NCBI RefSeq assembly: GCF_900104815.1
Contig: NZ_FNTD01000004.1
Location: 5,286,501-5,350,500, forward strand
DNA from: Streptomyces misionensis
GTDB lineage: Bacteria > Actinomycetota > Actinomycetes > Streptomycetales > Streptomycetaceae
Direction: 5' to 3'
DNA: 64,000 bases
In this document: in pieces, positions 32,302-41,397 of the stretch
How positions within the stretch are numbered: the first letter of the stretch is position 1
How the letters are laid out: every line of letters begins with the position of its first letter
Translations under genes and position numbers: made by a program
The notes under the pieces: generated by a model
Databases searched by the model: none
Told to the model about the DNA's origin: nothing
Seen by the model: only the letters and a program-made list of their open reading frames with translations

Positions 32302-34179
32302 ATGGAATGGTTCGTGTCTCTTCTTCGCATGTCCGCACGTTCCTTGTCCGACCAGTGCAGTGACGGAGCGTTCTTCGAGCGACTGGCTCGGAAGTACCGC
32401 TCTGTCCTTTCCAGAGCCCCGTCGCCCAGTGAACGCCAATCGTGGGAGAACAGCCTCCCGGCCCTGGCAGAGGTTCTGCGTGACGCGGGGCTTGATGAAG
32501 TCGAGGTGCTGATCGAGTACCGGTTACCGCTTACCAGCCTGCGCGCAGACGTCATCCTTGCCGGCTCCCATCCTGCGACGGGCAGACCCTCCTACGTCAT
32601 CGTGGAGCTCAAGCAGTGGAGCGAAGCGCGGCTCGTTCCAGGCACTGACGATCTATGTCTAGTGCCACGAATGGGGAATCGGCCGGTTCTGCATCCGGTA
32701 GCCCAGGTGCGTCGCTACTGCGACTACCTGCAGGACTTCACCAATGTGCTGAGCGACCAAGAGGATGCCGTCGCAGGGGTTGCCTACCTGCACTACGCAG
32801 TTGATCGCGATGTCAGCGAACTACTGAGACACGCCGACGCAAAGGCGCAACTCTTCACGGACACATCACGCGGTGAACTAATCAGATACCTGCAGGGCCG
32901 CCTTTCTGCCCTGGATGGTTCTCCCGAGGGGGATTCCCTTCTGGCCAGCCCCCAGGCTCCCGGCCGTCAACTCATGCGTGCTGCCGCGGCGGAGATAATC
33001 GACGGCGGAGCGTTCCTCCTGATGGATGAACAAGAGGTGGCAGCTCGTCTGGTGAAGCGGGCGGCAGGGCTGTCGCGACAGTCGGACCGAAAGGAAGTCA
33101 TAGTGATATCCGGGGGTCCTGGTTCGGGTAAGAGCGTCATTGCGCTGCACCTCATGGGGCACCTTGGGAGGAATGGTAGAAGTGTTGTCCATGCAACCGG
33201 ATCCAAGTCCTTCACCACCACTCTCCGGCACGTCGTCGGCGCTAGGAACGGTCGAATCCCGAAGCTCTTCCGTTACTTCTTCGACTTCACAAATGCTGAA
33301 CGAAACGGGCTGGACGTCTTGATCTGTGACGAAGCCCATCGCATTCGTCAGCGGTCGTCTGGGCAAGGCGCTTACGCCGGGCAGCGGAGTGGTCGAAGTC
33401 AAGTGGAGGAGCTTATTGACGCAGCTAGAGTCCCCGTCTTCCTCCTCGACGAGCATCAGGTCGTGAGGCCGGGGGAAATGGGAAGTGTCAAGGCCATTGA
33501 CGAGGCGGCTCGAGCGCGAGCGTGCATTGTCCGGCATGTGGATCTCAACAGCCAGTTCCGGTGCGGTGGAAGCCGTGCATACGAATACTGGGTCCTCCGT
33601 CTACTCGGCCTTGAGCCCGGCGGTCCCATTCAATGGAAGCTTGAGGAAAATTTCGAGTTGCTCGTCGCCGAATCACCGCAGAGAATGGAGGGGTATCTTC
33701 GCAGTCGACAAGAGTCTGGCTATACCTCTCGCATAACGGCGGGATTCTGCTGGCAGTGGAGCGATCCACGAAATGACGGCAGTCTGGTCGATGACGTGGT
33801 CATTGGAGCATGGCGCAAGCCCTGGAATCTCAGAGGTGCGCGAGCTGTAGGTGGAGCGCCCATATCCTCTCTCTGGGCCACTGACCCGTCAGGCTTTGAG
33901 CAGATCGGATGCATCTATACGGCCCAGGGATTCGAGTACGCCTGGAACGGAGTGATATTCGGGCCTGATCTGGTATGGCGCGGAAACGGGTGGCGTGCTG
34001 TTCGTGAAGGGAGCAAGGACTATGCTGTGAAAAAGGCGGCGCCAGAAGATTTCGATCGTCTCATACGAAACACTTACAAAGTGCTCCTCACGCGAGGACT
34101 GGCTGGAACCGTAATTTACTCAACCGACCCCGAGACTCGGGCCATGCTGGGTAATCTAATTCCAGCGAGGTTAAATTAG
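32302..34179 (+). CDS. Nuclease-DUF2075 helicase fusion (predicted defence protein)
   Basis: A 625-residue protein, intact. Residues 70-110 look like a PD-(D/E)xK nuclease core: ADVILAG (Asp83) and YVIVELKQW (Glu102, Lys104). A superfamily I helicase/DUF2075 (Schlafen group 3-like) ATPase follows: Walker A GGPGSGKS at 271-278, Walker B LICDEAHR at 340-347, FLLDEHQVVRPGE near 375-388, LNSQFRCGGS, and the C-terminal YTAQGFEYAW and YKVLLTRG motifs. Such fusions are frequent in bacterial defence islands; the trigger is unknown. Base composition is lower in GC than the chromosome. It starts 28 bp after the DUF3883 gene, probably one operon. Confidence 0.8.
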   Translation: MEWFVSLLRMSARSLSDQCSDGAFFERLARKYRSVLSRAPSPSERQSWENSLPALAEVLRDAGLDEVEVLIEYRLPLTSLRADVILAGSHPATGRPSYVIVELKQWSEARLVPGTDDLCLVPRMGNRPVLHPVAQVRRYCDYLQDFTNVLSDQEDAVAGVAYLHYAVDRDVSELLRHADAKAQLFTDTSRGELIRYLQGRLSALDGSPEGDSLLASPQAPGRQLMRAAAAEIIDGGAFLLMDEQEVAARLVKRAAGLSRQSDRKEVIVISGGPGSGKSVIALHLMGHLGRNGRSVVHATGSKSFTTTLRHVVGARNGRIPKLFRYFFDFTNAERNGLDVLICDEAHRIRQRSSGQGAYAGQRSGRSQVEELIDAARVPVFLLDEHQVVRPGEMGSVKAIDEAARARACIVRHVDLNSQFRCGGSRAYEYWVLRLLGLEPGGPIQWKLEENFELLVAESPQRMEGYLRSRQESGYTSRITAGFCWQWSDPRNDGSLVDDVVIGAWRKPWNLRGARAVGGAPISSLWATDPSGFEQIGCIYTAQGFEYAWNGVIFGPDLVWRGNGWRAVREGSKDYAVKKAAPEDFDRLIRNTYKVLLTRGLAGTVIYSTDPETRAMLGNLIPARLN

Positions 34180-34339
34180 GATCCGTGAGTGAGCGCCCGT
34201 TCATCGACGACTCGATTTACCGAGGCCTGCGAGGAAATACCGGACGAGCGCACGTCGGAGTCGCGTTGTTCCTCAACGCCTCGTCCTATGCTATGCGTTG
34301 TTCGATCTGGCTGGCATTCTGTGCGGCGATGGGCAGGCA

Positions 34340-34600
34340 GGGTCGATGCCGATCGGCTGCGGCGGGCCCTGGCCGCGGTGCCACTGTCGAGAGACTGCGC
34401 CGACTCGGAGAAGACCCACAAGGACCGTGGCTGCGCTTCCGCCGATCTTCGCGGCCTGCCGCACGCAGGCAGGCTGTACGAACACTCGGCGTTGTCGAAG
34501 TGGCTCAACGCTGGAGCCGGTCCCAGGCAGGTCGCCGAGCGCGCTGGCAACGGCGTTGAAGTCGTGTCTTACGCGGACTGGCTGGGCTGGGTCTGCTCTG
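34340..34600 (+). pseudogene. Decayed tyrosine integrase remnant
   Basis: Compared with the intact integrase at 49690-51063, this stretch keeps DSEKTHKDRGC (intact: DSGKTHDDRGL), then after an internal deletion HSALSKWLNAG and VAERAGNGVEVVSYADWLG (intact: HSALSTWLNAG and VAERAGNSVEVLLTRYAKCL). The HxxR box is broken (LYEHSAL in place of DLRHSAL) and several residues before the tyrosine are gone, so it is inactive. The integrase-then-att order copies the intact element, indicating an older element at the same tRNA site. Confidence 0.75.
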
Positions 34601-34859
34601 AATCGAGTTGGCGTTCAAGGGCTCTTCGTTCACTGTCGAGGGCGGCGAGAGCTCGCATGCGAGCGCGTTCGAAGTCAGGCTGCACCTCGACGCCGAGTTC
34701 ATGCCGCAAAGTGACCCGCAGTAGGTACACGCCGTCGGACAGTGGGCCGCTGAACCAAGCATTCGCTCGGCTGTATGCCGCACCTGGGCTGAGACTGCTC
34801 GGCAACTGCTTTACAACGGCGTATCCGACACCGAGAGCCCTGTTCAGGGCCGACGTCAC
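34569..34859 (-). CDS. Short hypothetical ORF between integrase remnant and att repeat
   Basis: A 96-residue frame from GTG 34859 with a protein-like composition (VYLLRVTLRHELGVEVQPDF, ERARMRALAALDSERRALER). I recognise no domain; the C-terminal half is a charged helix. The ribosome site is weak and the 3' end runs over the integrase remnant, so it may be real, a remnant, or chance. Confidence 0.35.
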   Translation of the reverse strand: MTSALNRALGVGYAVVKQLPSSLSPGAAYSRANAWFSGPLSDGVYLLRVTLRHELGVEVQPDFERARMRALAALDSERRALERQLDSEQTQPSQSA

Positions 34860-34922
34860 TTCCAGGACGTCCTTCGATAGTGCACTCGACTCGGATCAGG
34901 GGCATTATCTGCGGCGACGCTC

Positions 34923-35092
34923 AAGATCCCGTCCGAGCCTCACAGACCCCGACATACGGCCGCTTCGGGCGACACACGCCTGCACAAACACGAAGACCCC
35001 GACCTCAGCGTTTCCGCTGGTGACGGGGTCTTGGACACACTTGCACAGTGTGCCCCCGGCAGGATTCGAACCTGCGCACACGGCTCCGGAGG
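34923..35092. repeat. Left copy of the tRNA-Arg att repeat (attL region)
   Basis: About 170 bp repeated in direct orientation at 52535-52708. It includes a perfect 42-bp att core at 35051-35092, which is the last 42 nt of tRNA-Arg, and the tRNA's hairpin terminator (34994-35031, identical in both copies). The parts outside these differ by point changes and a short gap, so the copies are old rather than a recent duplication. The core marks the left end of the AICE. Confidence 0.9.
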
Positions 35093-35204
35093 GGGCTTGC
35101 ACTCTGAGAGTGTTCGCAGCTCAGGGCCTTGGAGCGACCCAACTGGCCACCTCCAGTCCACAAATGGGCCACCGACGTACGGCAGCCGCCCTAAAGTGAT
35201 CTCT

Positions 35205-35849
35205 GTGACTGACGAGCAAGTGAGCGCTACCCGGGACTACGTGCTACGCACCGAGGTCGTCCGGTGGTCCATCGGTGTCCTGACCACCCGCCGGATTCAC
35301 CCGTTCTTCCTCGCCTATCTCTACTTGCACGGACTGACCCCTAATGAGGACGATCCTACGCCAGTTGTGCCTATATGGACGGATCTGGCTAAGTATTTGT
35401 CAATACCTGGCGGTCCACCCAAAAAGCCATACTATCGCCCATTTTTTCAAGAAATAAGCAAGCCTGAGCGTTATTGGCTAAACTCAAACCTCGCTGGCAG
35501 CTATGCGCCCAGCTCCCTTAGGCAAGTGCCTAAACGGGTTGTAGATGTCAGCGACGATGGGCACTTCCGTCTCAAGGAAGACAGTGCGACGCTGGCGCTG
35601 GAGCACTTGCTCTACAACGAGCCGGCGCCGCTTCTCGCCCTGAGCGCTTTCATGCTGCGCAACTACGGATTCAAGTCGGACGAAGGTCTCCCTAGCGAGT
35701 GGGATCTGTGCTCGTTGTTTCTCGCTGAGTTCAACTTCCAACAGGGTGAAGGCTCGCTCCTTTCTGGAGACGCTGCCGTGGTCTTCGCGACGGATTACCC
35801 TGCACTTCCGATGACTGAGTTGTTTACACCTCTAGCCGCGCAAGGCTGA
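35205..35849 (+). CDS. Hypothetical protein, first gene of the McrBC-like cluster
   Basis: A 214-residue protein (GTG 35205; GTG 35196 possible). No domain is recognised. Features: YVLRTEVVRWSIGVLTTRRI, HPFFLAYLYLHG, aromatic-rich YYRPFFQEISKPERYWLNSN, and an acidic end. No signal peptide or clear membrane helix. It lies 19 bp upstream of the McrB-like gene and would be co-transcribed. The McrB-like protein lacks the N-terminal DNA-binding domain of E. coli McrB, so this protein could supply target recognition; that is inference from position. Codon use is much less GC-rich than in the chromosome. Confidence 0.7.
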   Translation: MTDEQVSATRDYVLRTEVVRWSIGVLTTRRIHPFFLAYLYLHGLTPNEDDPTPVVPIWTDLAKYLSIPGGPPKKPYYRPFFQEISKPERYWLNSNLAGSYAPSSLRQVPKRVVDVSDDGHFRLKEDSATLALEHLLYNEPAPLLALSAFMLRNYGFKSDEGLPSEWDLCSLFLAEFNFQQGEGSLLSGDAAVVFATDYPALPMTELFTPLAAQG

Positions 35850-35868
35850 GAGAAGGAAGGGAAGCGCC

Positions 35869-36852
35869 TTGACTACGACGATGAGCCTCAAGCCGATTCG
35901 CTCGCTTACTGCGGATGACTTGGGAATCGGTATTGTTGCAGCGACTGCTGGGCATGCTTCGAACCGTCCTGATGAGCCTGAAGTGGGCATCGAAGACCCT
36001 CTTGCCGTGGAGGCACTATGGCTCCTGGAAAGGTTTGGAGGAATTATCTACACGGGGCCTCCGGGTACAGGTAAGTCCTGGACTGCAAATAAGGTGGCAA
36101 AAGCACTAACTGGTGACCACGCGGGAAGGGTTAGGTATGTGCAGTTCCACCCTTCGTATCAGTACGAAGACTTCATGCAGGGGTTCAGGCCGCGTAGGGG
36201 CGGCTTCGAGATGGAAGACGGGCACTTCGTCTCCATGTGCAAGGCGGCCCAGGAGGACCCTAAACACAAGTACGTTCTGGTGATTGACGAACTCAGTCGA
36301 GGTGACTGCGGGAGAATCTTCGGTGAGGCTCTTACCTACCTTGAGACAACGAAGCGAGGACTCCCGTTTAAGCTGGCATCCGGTGAGGAAATCTCGGTAC
36401 CGAGTAACCTAGTGATTCTAGCTACGATGAATCCCTTGGATCGTGGCGTGGATGAGGTCGACGCTGCATTCGGGCGGAGGTTTGCTCAGGTTTTGATGGA
36501 ACCGAGCCGAAACGCTCTGCAGCAGTTTATGGAAATCAGTGAACTGCCAGAGTCGTTGGCCGAAGGATTGTTGCGGTTCTTTGACTTCGTTAACAAGCGC
36601 GCACGAACCAATCCTCATGCCGCTGTGGGGCACGTCTTCTTTCGCGACGTTAACGACGCAGACTCGTTGCGTGCTGTTTGGGAGTACCAGCTCCGCTTTC
36701 TGTTGGAGAAGGCGTTCCGTCTTGACCAGCAGGGCTTCCGAGAAGTGCAGGGTAGGTGGCAGGCCATCTTCCCGCCTGAGGAAGCCGAGTCGGATGAGGA
36801 GGCCATGGCCCAAGCATCTGGTGGTGGGCAAATCGATGCGGAACAGTCGTGA
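35869..36852 (+). CDS. McrB-like AAA+ (GTPase-type) restriction subunit
   Basis: A 327-residue ATPase/GTPase subunit. Walker A is GPPGTGKS at 63-70; the McrB-type FHPSYQYEDFMQGF at 93-106; Walker B LVIDELSRGDC at about 137-147; MNPLDRGVDEVDAAFGRRF at 187-205 carries the N-x-x-D motif (for guanine recognition in McrB) and the paired Arg finger. It would form the hexameric motor that drives the McrC nuclease. The TTG at 35869 follows AGGAAGGGA; ATG 35881 is possible. There is no DNA-binding N-terminal domain. It overlaps the McrC gene by 4 bp. Confidence 0.88.
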   Translation: MTTTMSLKPIRSLTADDLGIGIVAATAGHASNRPDEPEVGIEDPLAVEALWLLERFGGIIYTGPPGTGKSWTANKVAKALTGDHAGRVRYVQFHPSYQYEDFMQGFRPRRGGFEMEDGHFVSMCKAAQEDPKHKYVLVIDELSRGDCGRIFGEALTYLETTKRGLPFKLASGEEISVPSNLVILATMNPLDRGVDEVDAAFGRRFAQVLMEPSRNALQQFMEISELPESLAEGLLRFFDFVNKRARTNPHAAVGHVFFRDVNDADSLRAVWEYQLRFLLEKAFRLDQQGFREVQGRWQAIFPPEEAESDEEAMAQASGGGQIDAEQS

Positions 36853-38180
36853 TGTCTTACTCAGCCACGCCTCGTGTAATCCCGTGCTCGGAACAAGGCC
36901 AAATCGATCTTGCACTAAATGAAATTATGGACGACTCCGGGGGGCTTATGATCAATCCGGAGATTAGCAAAAAGGACTTCCTGACTGTTACGTTTCGTGG
37001 CGGCAAGCTTCGCCTCCAGGCTCGCGGTTTCATCGGGCTAATTCCATTGAACGAGAAGGTGGCCATCTTCGTAGAGCCGCGTGTTCCAGTTTCTAATCTG
37101 ACGCGAATGGCGGCAATTTCGGGATCTAGCCGTCTCCCGCTTCCTGTGATTCGTGCCTACGAGACCGGGGAGGCGAAAGAGGAACTCCTCCTCGACCTCT
37201 ACTCTGCGGCGCTCATCCATCATGTCGAGAGAGTCGTTGAAGGTGGGCTGTTTCGTGAATATCAACGAGTTGAGGAGGAATCAAGTTTCCCTGTTGGGCG
37301 CCTTCTGATTAATCAGACCGCCCGCCTACAGGGGCGCGGCGTGACACATAAGGCGTGGTCGAGCCATTTTGAGCGATCTGCGAACAACGCGGCTAATCGG
37401 TGTCTGAAGTACGCACTCTGGAGGTTCGCTCAACAGAGTCAAGAATCTACAGCGCCTAATGTTAAGCGAAGTCGACAGCAGCTGAATAGTCTCTATGCTG
37501 CCTTCGAAGGGGTCCCGCTGGATCATTCACTTCGGTTTTTGGACGACGATTACGTTACTGGGCGAAGAGACCTGCCATCCCTGCGCGCGTATTATAGAGA
37601 TGCTTTGGATGTGGCCAGGGCTGCCTTGCTGCAGCGGAATATATTTTTGGATCGCTCCAAGGGCGGCGTGCAACTTCCCTCCGTCGTGTTTGACATGAAC
37701 GACCTTTTCGAGAGATATGTTCGGCGAACTCTGGAGATGCACGGCGCCGGCGCTGGGTGGTCGGAAGTCGTGGCTGATGGCAACACTACTGCCAAACGTG
37801 TCCTGTTCACGAACCACCGAAAAGTGGGATCGGAAATGCATAAGCTCGAATATGCCGACTCTTTCGCAACTCCCGACATCGTAATTCTACGTGCAAACGG
37901 GCAGGATGTAGCGTGCGTACTGGACGTGAAAAATAAGCTTGTCAAGCGACGCTCAGACCGTGACGGCGAAGATCAGGTCATCGCATATGCGCTGCGGTAC
38001 GCCACTGATCGGGTAGTTCTTGTCCATCCTGCTCAAGAAAACCAGCAGTCGGGGATGTATAAAGTGGGCGACGTTGGCGGGGTGAGCCTGTTCCAGTACC
38101 GCATCAATTTGGCTCACCCCAACCCGGAAGTCGAAGAACGGAACTTCGGAGATGCTGTCGCCAGACTCATTGCTTCATGA
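36849..38180 (+). CDS. McrC-like nuclease subunit (LlaJI/BsuMI type)
   Basis: A 443-residue protein. The N-terminal ~150 residues resemble the McrC domain that contacts McrB (LRLQARGFIGLIPL, VAIFVEPRVPV). The C-terminal half is a PD-(D/E)xK endonuclease: TPDIVIL (Asp343), CVLDVKNKL (Asp359, Lys361), then DQVIAYALRYA, where the Q-x3-Y pattern is typical. GTG 36849 overlaps the mcrB-like stop (an ATG follows at 36852). Relatives occur in type IV McrBC and in LlaJI/BsuMI restriction-modification systems, where they cut unmodified sites. A methyltransferase gene ends 3 bp away on the other strand. Confidence 0.88.
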   Translation: MMSYSATPRVIPCSEQGQIDLALNEIMDDSGGLMINPEISKKDFLTVTFRGGKLRLQARGFIGLIPLNEKVAIFVEPRVPVSNLTRMAAISGSSRLPLPVIRAYETGEAKEELLLDLYSAALIHHVERVVEGGLFREYQRVEEESSFPVGRLLINQTARLQGRGVTHKAWSSHFERSANNAANRCLKYALWRFAQQSQESTAPNVKRSRQQLNSLYAAFEGVPLDHSLRFLDDDYVTGRRDLPSLRAYYRDALDVARAALLQRNIFLDRSKGGVQLPSVVFDMNDLFERYVRRTLEMHGAGAGWSEVVADGNTTAKRVLFTNHRKVGSEMHKLEYADSFATPDIVILRANGQDVACVLDVKNKLVKRRSDRDGEDQVIAYALRYATDRVVLVHPAQENQQSGMYKVGDVGGVSLFQYRINLAHPNPEVEERNFGDAVARLIAS

Positions 38181-38183
38181 GTG

Positions 38184-39488
38184 CTAGTCCTTAACCGGGA
38201 CGGGATTGAGGTCGACGCCGATTACGCTGCGCCCCATGCTGTGGGCGGCGTTCAGCGTCGTGCCCGTGCCCAGGAATGGGTCCAGCACTGTGCCGTGAAT
38301 CCAACTGTCATGGCCGCAGTCAGTCCAAGCGACAGTTCGTTTCGGGGCGAAGGTGAATTCTCGAAAGTAGCCGCCAAGGGCCGCCTTCGCTTCCGCTGCT
38401 AGTTGGCGCACGTGTTCGGCATTGCGACCGGTGCCGGTCTGCACATGGAGTGCTTTGCCTGCATCGGAAATACCGGTAGCTTGAATAGCTGCGATGTGCG
38501 CTGCGGTGAGCCGCTTCTCCCGGGCAAGTTCCATGGCACGCTTAGCCTGAGGACGCGAAGCGTCGAGTTCGGCTGTTTTCTCCACGACCCTCTCGCGTGG
38601 GCGTCCACACTCAGAGCAAACCACAAGAGGGCATGCCAAGGTCACTGCTCGTTGGACGATTTCACTCGGGAATGGTGCGAGGTGCCGAGCCATGTTGCGC
38701 TCAAGGTCGATGTCCCAGATGTCACCCGGGTTATCAAGGTCCCAATCCACCTTAGAGATTGGGCTTTCTTCATCCCAGAGTGAACTACCTTCCTCGTAGG
38801 GGATGTTGCGGAAGTCCCAAACGTCTCCGGGGTTAGCCGTGCTGCCTGCTCGTCCGTACTTGCGGGCATACGCAAAAAGGTCGTAGTAGTAGGAGCGCTG
38901 CGGCGTCAGGTGAATGATGTATTCATGCCGACTGGCCAAGCGAGTTTGTACCGGATCGGGCATGCCTCGAGTCTTTGCCCAGATAATGCGATTGCGGATA
39001 AGCCAGCCGGCGTCTGCGGCTGCTGCTTCAATCCGCCCGGGAATTCCTGCGAGGGACTGGTTCTTCCAGGTATCGCCCACGTTCAGGAACACAGAACCAG
39101 TCGGGCGTAGCACACGCCGCCACTCAGTGAGGCAGTCCATCATCGCTGCGACGTAGCCTGCAGGATCGGGCTCTTGGCCGATTTGGCCGGCGACCTTGTA
39201 GTCGCGCTTCTGCCAGTACGGGGGGGACGTAACCACGAGATCAACTGTGTTGGAGTCCAAGGGGATGTGCCTAGCGTCACCACGGATCACGCGGCGCTCA
39301 GGACGCCCAGGTGCCTCAGGGTCGGGGACGGCGGGCCGGGCCTCAAGTTCGCCTACTGCGTCTGCAGCGGGGGTGTCGACCTCAAACAGTGCCTCACTGC
39401 TCTCCGTTCGGCTGGTCCGCGGGAGCACGACTCGGGCAGCCGTGCGTGTGGCGTCCCCGTCCGTAGCGGAGGCGTCCTGAGAGGCCAT
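38184..39488 (-). CDS. Site-specific DNA methyltransferase (predicted N4-cytosine, beta class)
   Basis: A 434-residue SAM-dependent methylase. The catalytic motif IV is VVTSPPYW at 85-92, the SPPY form usual in N4-cytosine enzymes (N6-adenine enzymes normally have DPPY), and motif I, DPFLGTGTT, comes near the C-terminus (403-411), so the order IV-then-I is beta class. The ~300-residue insert between contains the target-recognition region, with a possible zinc pair in VVCSECGRPRERV. The first 60 residues are a low-complexity Ala/Thr/Glu linker. The gene converges on mcrC-like with 3 bp between stops; it probably protects host DNA from the McrBC-like nuclease. Confidence 0.87.
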   Translation of the reverse strand: MASQDASATDGDATRTAARVVLPRTSRTESSEALFEVDTPAADAVGELEARPAVPDPEAPGRPERRVIRGDARHIPLDSNTVDLVVTSPPYWQKRDYKVAGQIGQEPDPAGYVAAMMDCLTEWRRVLRPTGSVFLNVGDTWKNQSLAGIPGRIEAAAADAGWLIRNRIIWAKTRGMPDPVQTRLASRHEYIIHLTPQRSYYYDLFAYARKYGRAGSTANPGDVWDFRNIPYEEGSSLWDEESPISKVDWDLDNPGDIWDIDLERNMARHLAPFPSEIVQRAVTLACPLVVCSECGRPRERVVEKTAELDASRPQAKRAMELAREKRLTAAHIAAIQATGISDAGKALHVQTGTGRNAEHVRQLAAEAKAALGGYFREFTFAPKRTVAWTDCGHDSWIHGTVLDPFLGTGTTLNAAHSMGRSVIGVDLNPVPVKD

Positions 39489-39692
39489 GCGGGCACCCTT
39501 CCTTGCTTCTACCTAGATCTCGACTGGAGAGGATACCAAGCGGTGCACGCGCGCGTGGTGTCCTGCATGGTCTCCTTGCAGGTGCCCAAACGCGCATCGC
39601 TAGTGTGTTACACGTTCTGCCCTCCTCGAATCCCTTTCCTTACGCAATGCAATCATTTCGACCGAAGTCGGCCGGAGCTGGGATGATAGGTC

Positions 39693-40544
39693 TTAGCTAC
39701 TCACCGGGCTCTGCAGCTGGATTCTGGCAGCACGGACGAACCGTGCTTCTGCTTCGCTGAATCGGCGATCGGCATCGATGTACGAGCTGCTAGAAGTTGG
39801 AGGATGAGTCCGCCATCCGTCTAGGAGACAGCTGAACTCCTCGTCATCCAGGGCATCGGGTGGCAGCGCGCTTCGTGCTTCACGGCAGGACTGTTCGGCC
39901 GCTCGGACGGCCTCACCATGCTGTTCTGAGGAGCTAGCGGAGCCGCAACGGTTCAGGTCTGCCAGCGCCTGCATGAGTCCTACAGCAGTAGCCCTCACGC
40001 TCGATGACTGAGAGTTGCCTATTCGGTCGAGCTTGCCCCACGCTCTTGCGTAGATAGCCTGTTTGCTGAGGTAGTAGGTCATCGTTTCAGTGGCGTCGGT
40101 CATGCTCACGGCGGGAATAGCTACCTCGTCAGGCCCTTCTAGCTCGATGATGGTCTGAGTTTCCTTTAGAGCGGTGATGGCGTCACCGATAGCGGACTTA
40201 CCGGCCCTGATGGCCTCTGGTGGCAGGTCTGCCTCGTTGTCCAGGACGAATCGCTCTCCCAGCTCCTTCGCGCGATTGGCGGCAAGGAGGAAAGAGGCGT
40301 ACGCCTCGCGTTGGATACCGCGACGCCACTGGAGGAGGGCAGCGTCGGCTTGAGCGCTGACAGCGTCCAACGCCGCATGGTATGCAGACTCAGCTTGTGC
40401 TAGTCCGGCCTGGTTGGCGGCCTCTGCCGTACGCAAGGCGGCCTTCATCTGCCAGTGGCCGACGAGCATGCTTGCGGGAACGCTGATGAGAGCCACTGCG
40501 GCCGCCGAGACCGCGCCTATTCCCTGAAGGTCCATGCTGGTCAT
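39693..40544 (-). CDS. Hypothetical protein with N-terminal membrane helix and coiled coil
   Basis: A 283-residue protein. One hydrophobic helix at residues 10-30 (AVSAAAVALISVPASMLVG) is followed by a long helical segment (RTAEAANQAGLAQAESAYHA, LQWRRGIQREAYASFLLAAN). The type is common in Streptomyces genomes; function unknown. It is separated from the methyltransferase by about 200 bp and ends in a Ser-rich region before ARFVRAARIQL. Start ATG at 40544; the Met four codons later (MDLQGIG) is an alternative. Confidence 0.8.
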   Translation of the reverse strand: MTSMDLQGIGAVSAAAVALISVPASMLVGHWQMKAALRTAEAANQAGLAQAESAYHAALDAVSAQADAALLQWRRGIQREAYASFLLAANRAKELGERFVLDNEADLPPEAIRAGKSAIGDAITALKETQTIIELEGPDEVAIPAVSMTDATETMTYYLSKQAIYARAWGKLDRIGNSQSSSVRATAVGLMQALADLNRCGSASSSEQHGEAVRAAEQSCREARSALPPDALDDEEFSCLLDGWRTHPPTSSSSYIDADRRFSEAEARFVRAARIQLQSPVSS

Positions 40545-41397
40545 GGTGCCGTAGCCGAAGACCGTGGTGGCCCAACCTAGGTCGGCGGAGTTTCATTGGT
40601 CGAGTCAAGGCGACGGGTGCCGGCCCAGCATGAGAGGTACCCACGCGGGCGATTTTCTGGGTCAGTAGACGCGTAACCGGGGGTGGTCAGTTCGTTGAAG
40701 TCGCGTTGTCTGCCGCTGTTGTCCGTGAGCGTTGGCGTCGGCTGTGGCTGAGGTCAGACATCTGGCGACGGCTTGACGACTCTCTCAGGCAGCGGCTCTG
40801 CACAGCTGATGTCTTGGCTCGCGACACTCTTGACCCACGTCTCACAGCCCACGACCGCTGCCAAGCCACATATGCTTCCTCAGTTGCTCGATGCCAGAGG
40901 AGCGTGTGGTGGCCGTCGGTTGGCTACCAAGACGCCCAGGTGAGACTCCCCCCAACGGCTCCTCAGACATCGCTCTTGACGTCGCATCAGCACGGCACCT
41001 ACTCTGGGATCAGCTCAGCACCGACCACGCGTGACTGTCTTCTGTCACGATGCGGCCGGTGGCCTATGGGCTTGGTGTTCTGAGTCGAGAGAATGGCCCG
41101 TGTGCGGCCTCGCAGGTCTGCCGTGGAAGTAGACCTGATGAAGGTCGACAGATTAGCGGTTTGTTCTCACGTCCCAATGCCTTGCCTGAGATGCGTGCCA
41201 GTGTAGTTTTGAGCAGACAGATTGGCTCGCAACGGAGATGGCTAAGGCTTATTCTTAGCTCTTTATCTTCGTCTAATTGCATAGACAACTACATATGACT
41301 CATTTTGAGGTCTGATTTCTCTTGCGGTTCATTCTCAACCGCAGAGCAGAAGTCGGGCCTTTTTGCTGTCCTGGTACAGCAAAGGGTAGAGACCACC
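40545..41397. other. 853-bp gap with no convincing gene
   Basis: Several short frames exist (for example plus 40706-41083 and 41050-41298), but their residues look random and none has a clear ribosome site. The stretch is visibly less GC-rich around 41200-41350. It may hold decayed DNA or the promoter of the small gene that follows. Confidence 0.45.

Noticed and set aside
40706..41298. Two short plus-strand frames in the 853-bp gap
   Set aside because: Residues look random, there are no ribosome sites, and they overlap each other.
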